Source: Betaproteobacteria bacterium UKL13-2
GTDB lineage: Bacteria; Pseudomonadota; Gammaproteobacteria; Burkholderiales; Usitatibacteraceae
Reading direction: 5' to 3'
NCBI GenBank assembly: GCA_001602455.1
Contig: CP012157.1
Coordinates: 1,359,733-1,423,732, forward strand
DNA: 64,000 nucleotides
Part shown: one piece after another, positions 36,748 through 46,206 of the stretch
How positions within the stretch are numbered: the first letter of the stretch is position 1
How the letters are laid out: each line of letters begins with the position of its first letter
Notes under the pieces: model-generated
Databases searched by the model: none
What the model was told of the DNA's origin: nothing
Seen by the model: the letters and a program-made list of their open reading frames with translations, nothing else
Position numbers and translations under genes: made by a program

Positions 36748-36780
36748 TCGCCATTGAGTCGCTATTGAGTCGCTATTGAT
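36748..36780 (+). repeat. 11-bp triplication at the cvpA start
   Basis: TCGCCATTGAG, TCGCTATTGAG, TCGCTATTGAT run head to tail; the last unit plus the next G forms the cvpA ATG (36779). Earlier units lack ATG because they end GAG. No Shine-Dalgarno is visible. Confidence 0.75.
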
Positions 36781-37339
36781 GAATACCGTCGACTACGCCG
36801 TCATTGTTTTGCTTTTGCTGTCCATCGGTGCGGGTGTCATTCGCGGCGCGATTCGGGAAGTGATGAATATCGCCGGATGGGTGCTGGCCTACGGGATTGC
36901 ACACACGTTTGCGGCTGATGTCGCCCCGCTTTTCTCTGATTGGATTGGCGAACCTGTGGGCAGAACGGTGCTGGCTTGGGCCGCGATTTTTTTGGTTGTT
37001 GTCATCGTTGTGTCAATGGTCGCCAGCTTACTCTCGGAAGTGGTGAGGAAATTAGGTTTAAGCGGTCTTGATCGAGCGGTAGGCGCGTTGATTGGCCTCG
37101 CGAGAGGGCTGCTTGTACTGCTTGCGCTGACCTTGGTCGTCGGGCTGACAAAGATTCCGCAGTCAAGTATCTGGAAAGATGCGGTCGTGACACCGTGGTT
37201 AGAATTGGCGGCGCTATACACGCGTGGCTTGCTGCCCGAAAGTGTTGCATCGAAGGTGCGATTCCGTCATTCAGGCGCATCCAATTCGGCCTCGGCAGCA
37301 CCACAGTTACCTCTCGCTGCGTCGGCAGCGCGTAAATAG
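36779..37339 (+). CDS. cvpA: CvpA family membrane protein
   Basis: CvpA is an inner-membrane protein first linked to colicin V production and conserved upstream of purF; it also affects envelope stress and biofilm traits in some species. The 186-residue product has about four membrane helices (VDYAVIVLLLLSIGAGVIRG, then a helix near 60-80 AWAAIFLVVVIVVSMVASLL and one near 105-120 GLLVLLALTLVVGL). The start ATG is built from the last unit of an 11-bp triplication; a TTG directly before is the alternative. It lies 12 bases before purF, so the two are co-transcribed. Confidence 0.9.
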   Translation: MNTVDYAVIVLLLLSIGAGVIRGAIREVMNIAGWVLAYGIAHTFAADVAPLFSDWIGEPVGRTVLAWAAIFLVVVIVVSMVASLLSEVVRKLGLSGLDRAVGALIGLARGLLVLLALTLVVGLTKIPQSSIWKDAVVTPWLELAALYTRGLLPESVASKVRFRHSGASNSASAAPQLPLAASAARK

Positions 37340-37351
37340 GGATCGGTTCAT

Positions 37352-38878
37352 ATGTGTGGCATTGTTGGCATCGTATCGAAAAGCCCGGTCAACCAATTGC
37401 TCTATGACGGTTTAACCGTTTTGCAGCATCGTGGGCAGGATGCGGCGGGCATCGTCACCGCTGACGGCCGCACCTTCCATATGCACAAAGACAAAGGTCT
37501 GGTACGGGACGTGTTTCGTACGCGTGATATGCGTAACCTCACCGGCAACATGGGCATCGCACACTGTCGCTACCCGACTGCCGGTTCGGCATCAAGTGTC
37601 GCCGAGTCCCAGCCGTTTTATGTGAACTCGCCGTTCGGTATTGTGCTGGGACACAACGGCAATCTGGTCAACACGCCGGAATTGCAGCGGGAATTGTTCC
37701 AAGACGATTTACGTCACGTCAACACCAGTTCGGATTCTGAGGTGCTGCTAAATGTCTTAGCACACGAGTTAACGCTGTCAGCAAAGGGGCCGCGTCTCGA
37801 TCCAGAATCTATTTTTTCAGCCGTCGCCGGTGTGCACCGCCGGGCCAAAGGTGCCTACGCCATTGTGGCGATGATCGCAGGTTACGGACTGCTCGCCTTC
37901 CGCGATCCTCACGGCATTCGTCCGTTGGTGATTGGCAAGTTGGAAACGGAGAACGGTGTTGAGTTTATGGTGGCGTCTGAAAGTGTCGCCGTCGATACCC
38001 TTGGCTTTACCGTCATGCGCGATGTCGCACCAGGCGAAGCCATTCTGGTTGATCAGTCCGGTAATTTTTTCTCGCGACAATGCGCCGTGAACCCGAGCCT
38101 CAACCCGTGTATTTTTGAATACGTTTATCTCGCACGGCCCGACTCGGTGATCGATGGTATCTCCGTTTACGAGACGCGGGCACTCATGGGTAAGTCCCTC
38201 GGCGAGATGATCAAACGCCAAGTGCCAAACATCGACATTGATGTGGTGATTCCCATCCCTGATACTTCACGACCATCAGCCGTAGAGGTTGCACAGGTGC
38301 TTGGCGTGAAGTATCGCGAGGGGTTTGTAAAGAACCGCTATATCGGTCGGACGTTTATCATGCCCGGACAAGCACAGCGCAAGAAGTCCGTGCGTCAAAA
38401 ACTCAATGCAATGGGCATCGAGTTCAAAGGCAAAAACGTGCTGCTGGTCGACGACTCAATTGTTCGTGGCACGACGTCGAGAGAAATCGTGCAGATGGCG
38501 CGCGAGTGCGGTGCCCTGAAAGTGTACTTTGCCTCGGCGGCACCACCAGTGAGGTTCCCGAATGTCTATGGCATTGACATGCCAACACGTAGCGAACTGA
38601 TTGCGACTGGTCGCAATGCCGTGGAAATTGCACAGGCGATTGGCGCGGATGCGGTTTTTTACCAAGAGCTTTCTGATCTGGTCGAAGATGTTCGTCGTTG
38701 TAATCCTAAAATTAAAAATTTTGATGCGTCGTGCTTTGACGGCAACTACATCGCGGGCGACGTGTCTGCTGAGTATCTGGCTGGGATTGAAGCCAGTCGG
38801 CAAGATGCCGAGACACGCGGCGATGATTCGTCGAGCGAATCGAATCAGCTCGATCTAGGCTTTACGACGGTGGAGTGA
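37352..38878 (+). CDS. purF: Amidophosphoribosyltransferase
   Basis: PurF makes 5-phosphoribosylamine from PRPP and glutamine, the committed step of purine synthesis. [20 protein letters not shown] gives the N-terminal nucleophile Cys 2 after Met removal. The glutaminase part has [25 protein letters not shown] and LGHNGNLVN; the phosphoribosyltransferase part has the PRPP motif [20 protein letters not shown] at about residues 364-383. The 508-residue length is that of the Escherichia coli type without a propeptide or iron-sulfur cluster. metZ begins within or just after its stop. Confidence 0.97.
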   Translation: MCGIVGIVSKSPVNQLLYDGLTVLQHRGQDAAGIVTADGRTFHMHKDKGLVRDVFRTRDMRNLTGNMGIAHCRYPTAGSASSVAESQPFYVNSPFGIVLGHNGNLVNTPELQRELFQDDLRHVNTSSDSEVLLNVLAHELTLSAKGPRLDPESIFSAVAGVHRRAKGAYAIVAMIAGYGLLAFRDPHGIRPLVIGKLETENGVEFMVASESVAVDTLGFTVMRDVAPGEAILVDQSGNFFSRQCAVNPSLNPCIFEYVYLARPDSVIDGISVYETRALMGKSLGEMIKRQVPNIDIDVVIPIPDTSRPSAVEVAQVLGVKYREGFVKNRYIGRTFIMPGQAQRKKSVRQKLNAMGIEFKGKNVLLVDDSIVRGTTSREIVQMARECGALKVYFASAAPPVRFPNVYGIDMPTRSELIATGRNAVEIAQAIGADAVFYQELSDLVEDVRRCNPKIKNFDASCFDGNYIAGDVSAEYLAGIEASRQDAETRGDDSSSESNQLDLGFTTVE

Positions 38879-38886
38879 GAACGCGC

Positions 38887-40065
38887 ATGCCGAGCCATCA
38901 CGATCACGACTATGCCTTCGATACCCTCGCCATACGCGCGGGTACGTTGCAGTCAAATTTCCAAGAGCATTCTGAAGCACTGTTTTTGACATCGAGCTTT
39001 ACCTACAAGAGCGCGGCTGAGGCGGCGCGAAAGTTCGCCAATCAAGAGCCGGGTTTTTTGTATTCGCGCTTCACCAATCCCACTGTCACGATGTTTCAGC
39101 AGCGCCTCGCAGCGCTTGAGGGTGCGGAGGATTGTGTGGCGGCAGCGACGGGGATGGCAGCCATTGCGGCAACCGTATTCGGTCTCCTCAAGCAGGGCGA
39201 CCATATGTTGTCGTCGCGTAGCGTGTTCGGCACAGTGGTTCCACTATTCGACCAAATTGCCGCCCGACTCGGCATCGCCACGACCTGGGTGAACGGTGCG
39301 GCTACCGCCGAATGGCAAAACGCGATTCAGCCAAATACCAAGCTGTTGTTCTGCGAGTCGCCGTCGAATCCCTTGGCCGAGATCACCGATATCCGCGCAG
39401 TGGCAAAAATTGCCAACGCAGCGGGTGCAATATTTGCTGTCGATAATTGTCTGCTCACCCCGGCCTTGCAGCGGCCTCTGGAACTCGGCGCAGATTTGGT
39501 TGTGCATTCGGCAACCAAATATCTCGACGGACAGGGCAGGGTGTTGGCTGGGGCGGTGTGTGGCAGCAAAGCACTGATCGAGCCGATTTATGGATACGTG
39601 CGAACCGCTGGCGCAGCGTTGTCCCCGTTCAATGCGTGGATTTGTTTGAAAGGCTTGGAGACGCTGCGTTTACGCATCGAAGCGCAATCTGACAAAACCC
39701 TAGCACTGGCGCGGCTTTTGGAGCAAAAAGCATTGGTGAAGCGCGTCCACTATGCCGGTTTGCCGTCGCATCCTCAACATGCGCTAGCCATGCGCCAATC
39801 ACCGAAGCAGGGGGCGGTGTTGGCGTTTGAAGTTGAAGGCGGCCAGGATGCCGCGTGGCGCGTGATTGACGCCTGCAAGCTGATTTCGATCACGGCGAAT
39901 CTTGGTGATACCAAATCGACCATCACCCATCCGGCGACAACCACACATGCGAGGCTCAGCGACGCAGAACGCGAAGCCGCTGGTATTAGCGAGGGTTTGA
40001 TTCGGATTGCGGTGGGGCTGGAGAGTATTGAAGATATTTCGAGGGATCTGCGTGCTTTGGCATAA
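38887..40065 (+). CDS. metZ: O-succinylhomoserine sulfhydrylase
   Basis: A Cys/Met-metabolism PLP enzyme predicted to make homocysteine directly from O-succinylhomoserine and sulfide. The 392-residue product has ALFLTSSFTYKSAAEAARKF, YSRFTNPTVTMFQQRLAALEG, the PLP lysine in VVHSATKYLDGQGRVLAGAV (about Lys 206) and GDTKSTITHPATTTHARL. purF-metZ adjacency is typical of betaproteobacteria and pseudomonads and favours MetZ over MetB or MetY. ATG 38887 is preferred; a GTG at 38875 overlaps the purF stop and is an alternative. The HHDHD run near the N-terminus is not conserved. Confidence 0.93.
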   Translation: MPSHHDHDYAFDTLAIRAGTLQSNFQEHSEALFLTSSFTYKSAAEAARKFANQEPGFLYSRFTNPTVTMFQQRLAALEGAEDCVAAATGMAAIAATVFGLLKQGDHMLSSRSVFGTVVPLFDQIAARLGIATTWVNGAATAEWQNAIQPNTKLLFCESPSNPLAEITDIRAVAKIANAAGAIFAVDNCLLTPALQRPLELGADLVVHSATKYLDGQGRVLAGAVCGSKALIEPIYGYVRTAGAALSPFNAWICLKGLETLRLRIEAQSDKTLALARLLEQKALVKRVHYAGLPSHPQHALAMRQSPKQGAVLAFEVEGGQDAAWRVIDACKLISITANLGDTKSTITHPATTTHARLSDAEREAAGISEGLIRIAVGLESIEDISRDLRALA

Positions 40066-41914
40066 GCTGCGTCGGCGTCTTTATTCGTTGGCCGACAGTC
40101 CTTTTATCGCTGGTGGCGCATCACTGGGCCCTCAAAGCGCTGCGGCGCGACGATTGGTGAACGCGGGGTGGTTGATTGCGCTCGCGCTCTTTGGCGGACT
40201 CCATCTCTACTACGTCACCCTTGCATCTCCGCAAGTGCCGTACATGGACAGTATTTACTACCTTGGCGACGTTTTTGATGCGATGACGGGCGCGGCATCT
40301 TGGCGAGAGCTTTGGGATAAACGGGGTTCGGGTGGACTACTCTATCAACTCGTGTTGTTGTTTGAGTGGGTATTTTGGGGGCTTAACGCAAAAGTGACCG
40401 TCGTCGCCACCGCGCTTGCTTGGGCAATTTTGTTTCTGCTCTACGCACGCGTATTTTCCAAACTGCTTCTCCCGGCACCAAGTATCGCGCTGACCAAGCG
40501 CAGGGCGCTGCTTTTCTTACTGGCACAGCTTTTCATCGCCTTCTATCTATTTAGCCCGGCAGGATGGGAGATTTGGCTACTCGATCTGGGTTTTGCACAG
40601 ACGCTGAAGAACCTCGTCATTGCTGTCTACCTGCACCGACTAGCCCGATTTAGCTCACACAATAAGTCGCCGTTTGACGCCCTTTGTATGGGTGCGATCG
40701 GCGCAATAACGATACTGTTTGTTGCTTACAACTGGTCGTATTCATTCACCGTCGCGGCGACATTTGTTGTTCTTATCGCGAGATACGCCGGGCGAATCTC
40801 GCGAGTGGCGGCAATATGTTTGTTCTTACCCATCCTAGCGGCTCAGTTCCTATATGCCTCAGCGATTAAGGTTGGGCTGAATACGATGGCGGTTGCACGA
40901 AGCATCGACGGGCTCTGGGATTTCGTGGCTGCTGCCCTCTATGGTGCGGGCTCTATTTTTGTCGGCAGTGAAGCACTTGAGTTCATGAAGATCGGACCGT
41001 GGTTACCGATGATGGCGGGTGTCGTCCTGTTGTTGTTAGCCGCTATTGTGCTCTCTGCTTGGACGCGTTTTGGCGACAAAGATGAGCATAGTATTTTCTT
41101 CGCCTCAATATGTGTGTTTGGGCTTTGTGTTCTTGGTTCGATTGCGGTGGCGCGAGGCGGCCTCGGTACGCAATCTGCTGCCGCGTCGCGGTACTTTATG
41201 GACTATCAGTTTGTCTTGATAGGCGTGATTGGTTTAGTGCTGGCGATGCTCGCTAACAGAACGAGTGCGGTGCGATGGGCGCCGAGCCAGCGCAGTTGGG
41301 TCGGTGTATCAAAAATCGGATGGATCATCGTTGGTTTACTCTCCGTCATGGCGTCGGTAGGGCATTTAGCGACCTATTTCATCGAGTACAAAAAGGCGCC
41401 GCATCGAGCGACGTACTTTCAAGCGCAGCAACTCGCTCTCCTGTCGGGGCAGGCAACTCAGGCACACGCCAGCATTTTGCAGACGCAGGTCGTACACCTT
41501 GCCAAAGCAATGCCCATCATTGATGAGTTCAATTTAGTTTCGCGCCGCAGCACTCTTGACGATTGTAGTTTGAAACATGCACGGACCTATGGCGAGGTTT
41601 ACGCGCAGGAACCAGACGGTCGATGGATGGGTGGAGATGGCGAGTTTGTGCTTGCTCGATGCCCAGCCGAATTGCGAATTGAAGGCTTTCTGCCGGCCAG
41701 TGAAAAACCCAGAACCCTCACCCTACAGGTGAACAACGAAAATTACCAAGTAGCGTTGCGACCAGGCGAGGGTTTTGCCTTGGACGCGAAGCGAACTGAT
41801 GGGGGGCGAGTTGTACGGGTCAAGGCCTCCATCGACATGATTGAAGCCTCAGCAGGCCGTGCGCAGGAAGACTTGCGGAAGCTTGGCGTGTTCTTCACTA
41901 AAATGGGGCAGTAG
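40052..41914 (+). CDS. Multi-pass membrane protein, putative glycan enzyme
   Basis: I do not recognise the family with certainty. The product has about 620 residues with some ten to twelve hydrophobic helices up to about residue 440, then a soluble C-terminal ~180 residues. After the first helix there is SPQVPYMDSIYYLGDVFDAM, an acidic-loop pattern like that of membrane GT-C glycosyltransferases or of uncharacterised membrane proteins encoded with GtrA and GtrB-type genes. I infer a polyprenyl-phosphate-sugar-dependent glycosyltransferase or flippase-like role in the surface-glycan cassette. GTG 40052 overlaps metZ by 14 bases and has GAGGG 6 bases upstream; an earlier in-frame ATG lies deep inside metZ. 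Confidence 0.6.
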   Translation: MLWHKLRRRLYSLADSPFIAGGASLGPQSAAARRLVNAGWLIALALFGGLHLYYVTLASPQVPYMDSIYYLGDVFDAMTGAASWRELWDKRGSGGLLYQLVLLFEWVFWGLNAKVTVVATALAWAILFLLYARVFSKLLLPAPSIALTKRRALLFLLAQLFIAFYLFSPAGWEIWLLDLGFAQTLKNLVIAVYLHRLARFSSHNKSPFDALCMGAIGAITILFVAYNWSYSFTVAATFVVLIARYAGRISRVAAICLFLPILAAQFLYASAIKVGLNTMAVARSIDGLWDFVAAALYGAGSIFVGSEALEFMKIGPWLPMMAGVVLLLLAAIVLSAWTRFGDKDEHSIFFASICVFGLCVLGSIAVARGGLGTQSAAASRYFMDYQFVLIGVIGLVLAMLANRTSAVRWAPSQRSWVGVSKIGWIIVGLLSVMASVGHLATYFIEYKKAPHRATYFQAQQLALLSGQATQAHASILQTQVVHLAKAMPIIDEFNLVSRRSTLDDCSLKHARTYGEVYAQEPDGRWMGGDGEFVLARCPAELRIEGFLPASEKPRTLTLQVNNENYQVALRPGEGFALDAKRTDGGRVVRVKASIDMIEASAGRAQEDLRKLGVFFTKMGQ

Positions 41915-41981
41915 TAAAATACGCTGCCGGGCCCGTAGTGACGCGACTGGTGTACGACTGATCGATTTGGAGAGCCCAAGA

Positions 41982-43085
41982 ATGTTGATGAATGACCTGT
42001 CGAAACATCTGTCGCCGTACCGTGGCCGTATCGCCGCAGCGCAGAGCAGGGTGCTTGATCGGGCATGGTTCATCATGGGGCCAGAAGTTGCTGAATTCGA
42101 AAAGCAGTTTGCCTCTTATCTCGGTGTTCATGAATGTCGCACAGTCGGTAATGGCACGGATGCATTGGAGTTAGGCCTTCGCGCTGTCGGCGTGGGGCCA
42201 AATGATACGGTCGCCACCGTGGCAAACGCTGGCTTTTACACCAGCACCGCAATTTCAGCCATTGGTGCACAACCTTTTTATCTGGACGTAAACCGGCAAA
42301 CAAAGGTCGTGGAGTTGACCGAGGTTCAGCGGGCAATTGGCGAAGGTGCCACGGCAATCGTCGTCACCCACCTCTACGGCCAAGCGGTGCCTGATACCCT
42401 TGAGATTGCTCAGATATGTAAAGAAAATCGGGTGTGGTTGATCGAAGATTGCGCACAAGCACACGGCGCCCAGTTGGCTGGCAAGATGGTTGGCACAATT
42501 GGTGACGTTGGCTGCTTTAGCTTTTATCCAACGAAAAATCTCGGTGCGCTAGGCGATGGCGGGGCGGTAGTGACCAACGACGAAAATGTCGCCGCTCAGG
42601 TGTCTCGCCTGCGCCAGTATGGGTGGACCGCCAAGTACCAAGTAGAACTCCCGGGGGCGCGGAACACGCGAATGGACGAAATGCAAGCGGCAATACTGCA
42701 AGAATTTCTGCCGCTACTCGATGAGTGGAACCAGCGTCGGCGCGATATTGCCAAACAATACAACACCCATATTGTGCACCCGGGTGTTGTTCTGCCGAAC
42801 GTAGGCGCGGCGGATTATGTGGCTCACCTCTATGTCATTTGTAGTACGCAGCGCGACTCGCTTAGTGCTCACCTGCGAGCTACGGGGATTTCGACCGACG
42901 TACACTACCCCATTCCCGATACTCTGCAACCTGTATTTGCTGGGCGCTTCGCTCATGTTCATCTGCCTATCACCGAGCAGTTAGCGAGCGAAACATTGAG
43001 CTTGCCGTGTTATCCCGCGATGAGCGATGCTGATGTTGTTAAGGTGGCAGATGCGATCAACGCATGGAGCTATAGCCCAGCATGA
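41982..43085 (+). CDS. DegT/DnrJ/EryC1 sugar aminotransferase (FdtB-like)
   Basis: A PLP-dependent aminotransferase for a nucleotide-linked keto-sugar. The 367-residue product shows FIMGPEVAEFEKQFASYLG, VGNGTDALELGLRAVGVG, WLIEDCAQAHGAQ and the PLP lysine in CFSFYPTKNLGALGDGG (about Lys 187). With the acetyltransferase-isomerase gene downstream, the best fit is an FdtB/QdtB-type enzyme making dTDP-3-amino-3,6-dideoxyhexose. dTDP-glucose synthesis genes (rmlA, rmlB) are not in the window. ATG 41982 has GGAG 10 bases upstream; homologues begin near NDLSKHLSPYR. Confidence 0.87.
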   Translation: MLMNDLSKHLSPYRGRIAAAQSRVLDRAWFIMGPEVAEFEKQFASYLGVHECRTVGNGTDALELGLRAVGVGPNDTVATVANAGFYTSTAISAIGAQPFYLDVNRQTKVVELTEVQRAIGEGATAIVVTHLYGQAVPDTLEIAQICKENRVWLIEDCAQAHGAQLAGKMVGTIGDVGCFSFYPTKNLGALGDGGAVVTNDENVAAQVSRLRQYGWTAKYQVELPGARNTRMDEMQAAILQEFLPLLDEWNQRRRDIAKQYNTHIVHPGVVLPNVGAADYVAHLYVICSTQRDSLSAHLRATGISTDVHYPIPDTLQPVFAGRFAHVHLPITEQLASETLSLPCYPAMSDADVVKVADAINAWSYSPA

Positions 43086-43104
43086 TTTTTTTGTCTGAGA
43101 AGAT

Positions 43105-44052
43105 GTGCCACTAAAAATGCTGTCACTTGTGATCCCCGTCTACCGAAATGAAGAGTCCATTTCAGCACTTATTGCGGCCGTTGCCGGCCTAGATGCGCGC
43201 CTGTGTGGCGAACTTGAAGCTGTATTTGTTGTTGATGGCAGCCCGGATCGTTGTTACGAGAAACTGCATGCTTTGCTACCGACTCAGCCATTTCGATCAA
43301 AGCTGATTCTGCTGTCGCGGAATTTTGGCTCTTTCGCTGCCATCCGTACCGGTCTCAGTATTGGCAAGGGTGAGTTTTTTGCCATCATGGCTGCTGATCT
43401 TCAGGAACCACCTGACCTAGTGCTTCGCATGGCGCAGTTATTGCGTGAAGGGGATTGCGATGTCGTTGTCGGTGTACGCGAATCGCGCAAGGACCCAATT
43501 GCCACACGTCTCGCCGCCGAGGTTTTTTGGGGGCTTTATCGCCGGTACGTCGTACCCGAGATGCCGCCAGGCGGTGTCGATGTCTTCGGGTGCAATCGTA
43601 AGTTTCGAGATGCGCTGCTGAGCTTAGAAGAGCGCCATAGTTCGCTGGTTGCGCAAATGTTCTGGTTGGGTTTTCGCCGCAAGTCTGTGTCCTACAGCAG
43701 GCAGCAGCGGCAGTACGGAAAGTCGGCGTGGACGCTTCGGAAAAAACTCACCTACCTAGGTGACAGCGTGTTTTCGTTTACGGATCTGCCGATACGATTG
43801 TTAATTCGAATCGGCGGCGGGACCGCATTGTTGGCGGGCCTTTTTGGCGTAGTGGTCGCGCTAGCAAAACTGCTCGGCTACATCGATGTCCCAGGCTACA
43901 CCATGACCATCTTTGTGATTGTCTTTCTGGGGGCGATTAACTTGTTTGGCCTTGGTATTGTCGGATCGTATGCATGGCGGGCGTATGAGAACACCAAACA
44001 ACGCCCGTTGGCCATCCCGATGCGTGTGGACACCTTCTCAGCGAGTAGTTAA
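43105..44052 (+). CDS. GT2 glycosyltransferase, GtrB/DPM1 type
   Basis: A family 2 glycosyltransferase likely to charge undecaprenyl phosphate with a sugar. The 315-residue product has LSLVIPVYRNEESISALIAA at the start, VVDGSPDRCYEKL, RNFGSFAAIRTGL and the metal-binding AADLQEPPDL (variant DxD), then two membrane helices at about 232-255 and 265-290. This layout is that of GtrB/ArnC-like enzymes, which work with a GtrA flippase, encoded two genes on. Start is GTG 43105 with GAGAAG upstream; ATG 43117 is the alternative. Confidence 0.87.
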   Translation: MPLKMLSLVIPVYRNEESISALIAAVAGLDARLCGELEAVFVVDGSPDRCYEKLHALLPTQPFRSKLILLSRNFGSFAAIRTGLSIGKGEFFAIMAADLQEPPDLVLRMAQLLREGDCDVVVGVRESRKDPIATRLAAEVFWGLYRRYVVPEMPPGGVDVFGCNRKFRDALLSLEERHSSLVAQMFWLGFRRKSVSYSRQQRQYGKSAWTLRKKLTYLGDSVFSFTDLPIRLLIRIGGGTALLAGLFGVVVALAKLLGYIDVPGYTMTIFVIVFLGAINLFGLGIVGSYAWRAYENTKQRPLAIPMRVDTFSASS

Positions 44053-44055
44053 CCC

Positions 44056-45003
44056 ATGGACTATTTTGTACACCCTGCTGCGCTATGCGAAAGTCCCAAG
44101 ATTGGCAAGGGCACGCGTATCTGGGCCTTCGCACATGTTCTCCCGAGCGCGAGAATTGGCGAAGACTGTAACGTTTGTGACCACGTTTTTATTGAGAACG
44201 ACGTCATTGTTGGCGACCGGGTGACGGTGAAGTGCGGTGTTCAGCTTTGGGACGGCATTGAGATTGAGGATGATGTCTTTATTGGCCCTAATGTCACCTT
44301 TACCAACGATCTCTTTCCACGCAGTAAGCAGTATCCGAAAAAATTTGCTCGGACCATCGTTCGCAAGGGGGCATCAATTGGTGCGAACGCGACGATACTG
44401 CCAGGCCTCGTAATCGGCGTCAACGCCATGATCGGCGCGGGCGCAGTGGTAACCAGTTCTGTACCGCCCAATGCAAAGGTTGTCGGTAACCCTGCTAGGA
44501 TCATTGGTTACGTGCAAGCGCTTGGACAACCCGGCGCCAACTCTGCATCGCAAGAGCGCGCTGAGCCCGGGCGCCACGCGACAGCCGTGGCTGGCGTGTC
44601 GCTGTTTACTTTCCGTGCGGTTCCCGATATTCGCGGTAGTCTTACTGTCGGTGAGTTTGAGCGAGAGATTCCTTTTACGCCGCGCCGATACTTCTTGGTG
44701 CATGACGTTCCTACCGCCGAGACGCGTGGAGAGCATGCTCACTTGAAGTGTCACCAGTTCCTTATTGCCGTGAAGGGGACGGTCCATGTGGTGGCCGACG
44801 ATGGTCAGAATCGAGAAGAGTTCGTCCTCGACCGCAAGAACGTTGGCCTGTACCTACCGCCGATGGTATGGGGAATTCAATACAAGTATTCCAGTGACGC
44901 TGTCCTGCTGGTGTTTGCATCGGACTACTACGAGGCAGCCGACTACATACGGGATTACGACCAATTTCTGGCACAAGTTCGATATCTCGCCACAACGACA
45001 TGA
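44056..45003 (+). CDS. WxcM-like bifunctional acetyltransferase-ketoisomerase
   Basis: Two domains in 315 residues. Residues 1-155 are a left-handed beta-helix (hexapeptide repeat) N-acetyltransferase ([52 protein letters not shown]). Residues about 180-310 are a cupin of the FdtA/QdtA type ([60 protein letters not shown]). Xanthomonas WxcM has the same fusion: the cupin shifts the keto group of dTDP-4-keto-6-deoxyglucose and the other domain N-acetylates the amino sugar. Flanked by the aminotransferase and GtrA. Its stop overlaps gtrA (ATGA). Confidence 0.87.
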   Translation: MDYFVHPAALCESPKIGKGTRIWAFAHVLPSARIGEDCNVCDHVFIENDVIVGDRVTVKCGVQLWDGIEIEDDVFIGPNVTFTNDLFPRSKQYPKKFARTIVRKGASIGANATILPGLVIGVNAMIGAGAVVTSSVPPNAKVVGNPARIIGYVQALGQPGANSASQERAEPGRHATAVAGVSLFTFRAVPDIRGSLTVGEFEREIPFTPRRYFLVHDVPTAETRGEHAHLKCHQFLIAVKGTVHVVADDGQNREEFVLDRKNVGLYLPPMVWGIQYKYSSDAVLLVFASDYYEAADYIRDYDQFLAQVRYLATTT

Positions 45004-45395
45004 GTTCGCTGTTTGCGCAAGCAGGCGGGCTTTTGCGATCGCGCTTTTTCCGATTTCTTTTCTCGGGAACGATTAACACGGTCGTCTCGTACGGTGTCTA
45101 CTTGATGGCGCTGCAGTTTTTCTCGTACACGGTAAGTTTCTCTCTTGCTTACGTGGTTGGCGTCGGGTCGTCATACCTACTCAACCGCGTATTTGTGTTT
45201 CAGCAACACCGCGGCTTGCGCTCGGTCGCGTTGCTGCCATTGGTCTATCTTTTTCAGTACTTGTTTGGTTTGCTCATCTTATGGGTTTTGGTCGATAAAC
45301 TCTCGCTCTCGGAAGTCTTTGCACCCCTCTTGGTGACCGTGGTGACGATACCGTTCACCTACCTACTTACGAGGGCGGCGTTTGTTGCGAAGTAG
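45000..45395 (+). CDS. GtrA family membrane protein
   Basis: GtrA-like proteins are small four-helix membrane proteins thought to flip polyprenyl-phosphate-linked sugars. The 131-residue product begins with [20 protein letters not shown], then [25 protein letters not shown], ending in [23 protein letters not shown], all typical. Its ATG overlaps the stop of the WxcM-like gene, completing the glycan cassette of five plus-strand genes. Confidence 0.9.
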   Translation: MSSLFAQAGGLLRSRFFRFLFSGTINTVVSYGVYLMALQFFSYTVSFSLAYVVGVGSSYLLNRVFVFQQHRGLRSVALLPLVYLFQYLFGLLILWVLVDKLSLSEVFAPLLVTVVTIPFTYLLTRAAFVAK

Positions 45396-45413
45396 CCTCT
45401 TTAGGGCATGCGA

Positions 45414-45433
45414 CCCATGAAGTATTCAGGCTA
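45414..45433 (-). repeat. Short dispersed intergenic motif, copy 3
   Basis: On the minus strand TAGCCTGAATACTTCATGGG, 15 bases after the lpxH stop. Convergent gtrA ends just to the left. Confidence 0.5.
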
Positions 45434-45447
45434 GCTGTCGCGGCAGC

Positions 45448-46158
45448 TTATTTGCTGACATCGTTGTCTGAAAGCCACTTGGCCGAGGTGTGCCAGTCCG
45501 CCAGCACCTGTCGCGTGCAGCGATGGCCGTCAACCATATGTACGTGCGTGGCAGGGCGATGGGTGTGGCCATGAATCATGTCGATATACCCATTTTTGCG
45601 AAACACCTGTTCAACAGTGGCGAGTGAAACATCCATGATGTCTGCCGCCTTGGTGGTCTTCTCGGTATCACTGCGTTCACGAATAGATGCCGCAAGGGCA
45701 ATACGCTCGTCATACGGCTTGGTGAGGATACCCGCCTGCCACGCGGGATCGCGCGCTTGCCGGCGAAACTGCTGGTAGCGATGGTCATCGGTACAAAGCG
45801 TGTCGCCGTGAAGCAGCAACAGAGATTTGTCGCCGAGCCGAATCTGCGTCGGGTCGGTGAGTATTGTTAGCTTCGCCTCGGTGGCAAAACGAGTACCTAT
45901 CAAGAAGTCGCGATTGCCATGCATGAAGAAAACTTCTACGCCAGCGTTGGAGACCGTGCGGATGGCATCACAAACTTCCCGTGAAAGAATGTCATGGTCA
46001 AGTTGGTCATCACCGACCCAGTATTCAAAAAGATCGCCTAGGATGTAGAGCGCCTCTGCTCGTGTTGCGTCGCTGCTCAAGAAATGAAAAAACGCGGCCG
46101 AAGTCTCCGGCCGCGTTTGGTGCAAGTGCAAGTCAGAAATGAAGAGGTGGGGTCTCAT
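45448..46158 (-). CDS. lpxH: UDP-2,3-diacylglucosamine diphosphatase
   Basis: LpxH cleaves UDP-2,3-diacylglucosamine to lipid X in lipid A synthesis, a peripheral inner-membrane Mn enzyme. The 236-residue product has the calcineurin-like metal ligands: LFISDLHLHQTRP (Asp 9, His 11), YILGDLFEYWVGDD, FMHGNRDFLIG, LLLHGDTLCTDD and the late MIHGHTHRPATH. Confirms a Gram-negative host. It follows the cyclophilin gene on the minus strand by 48 bases. Confidence 0.95.
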   Translation of the reverse strand: MRPHLFISDLHLHQTRPETSAAFFHFLSSDATRAEALYILGDLFEYWVGDDQLDHDILSREVCDAIRTVSNAGVEVFFMHGNRDFLIGTRFATEAKLTILTDPTQIRLGDKSLLLLHGDTLCTDDHRYQQFRRQARDPAWQAGILTKPYDERIALAASIRERSDTEKTTKAADIMDVSLATVEQVFRKNGYIDMIHGHTHRPATHVHMVDGHRCTRQVLADWHTSAKWLSDNDVSK

Positions 46159-46206
46159 GCGTCGAATGCTAATGGCGATGAGAGCACAGCACGGATCGGG
46201 TGAGAT

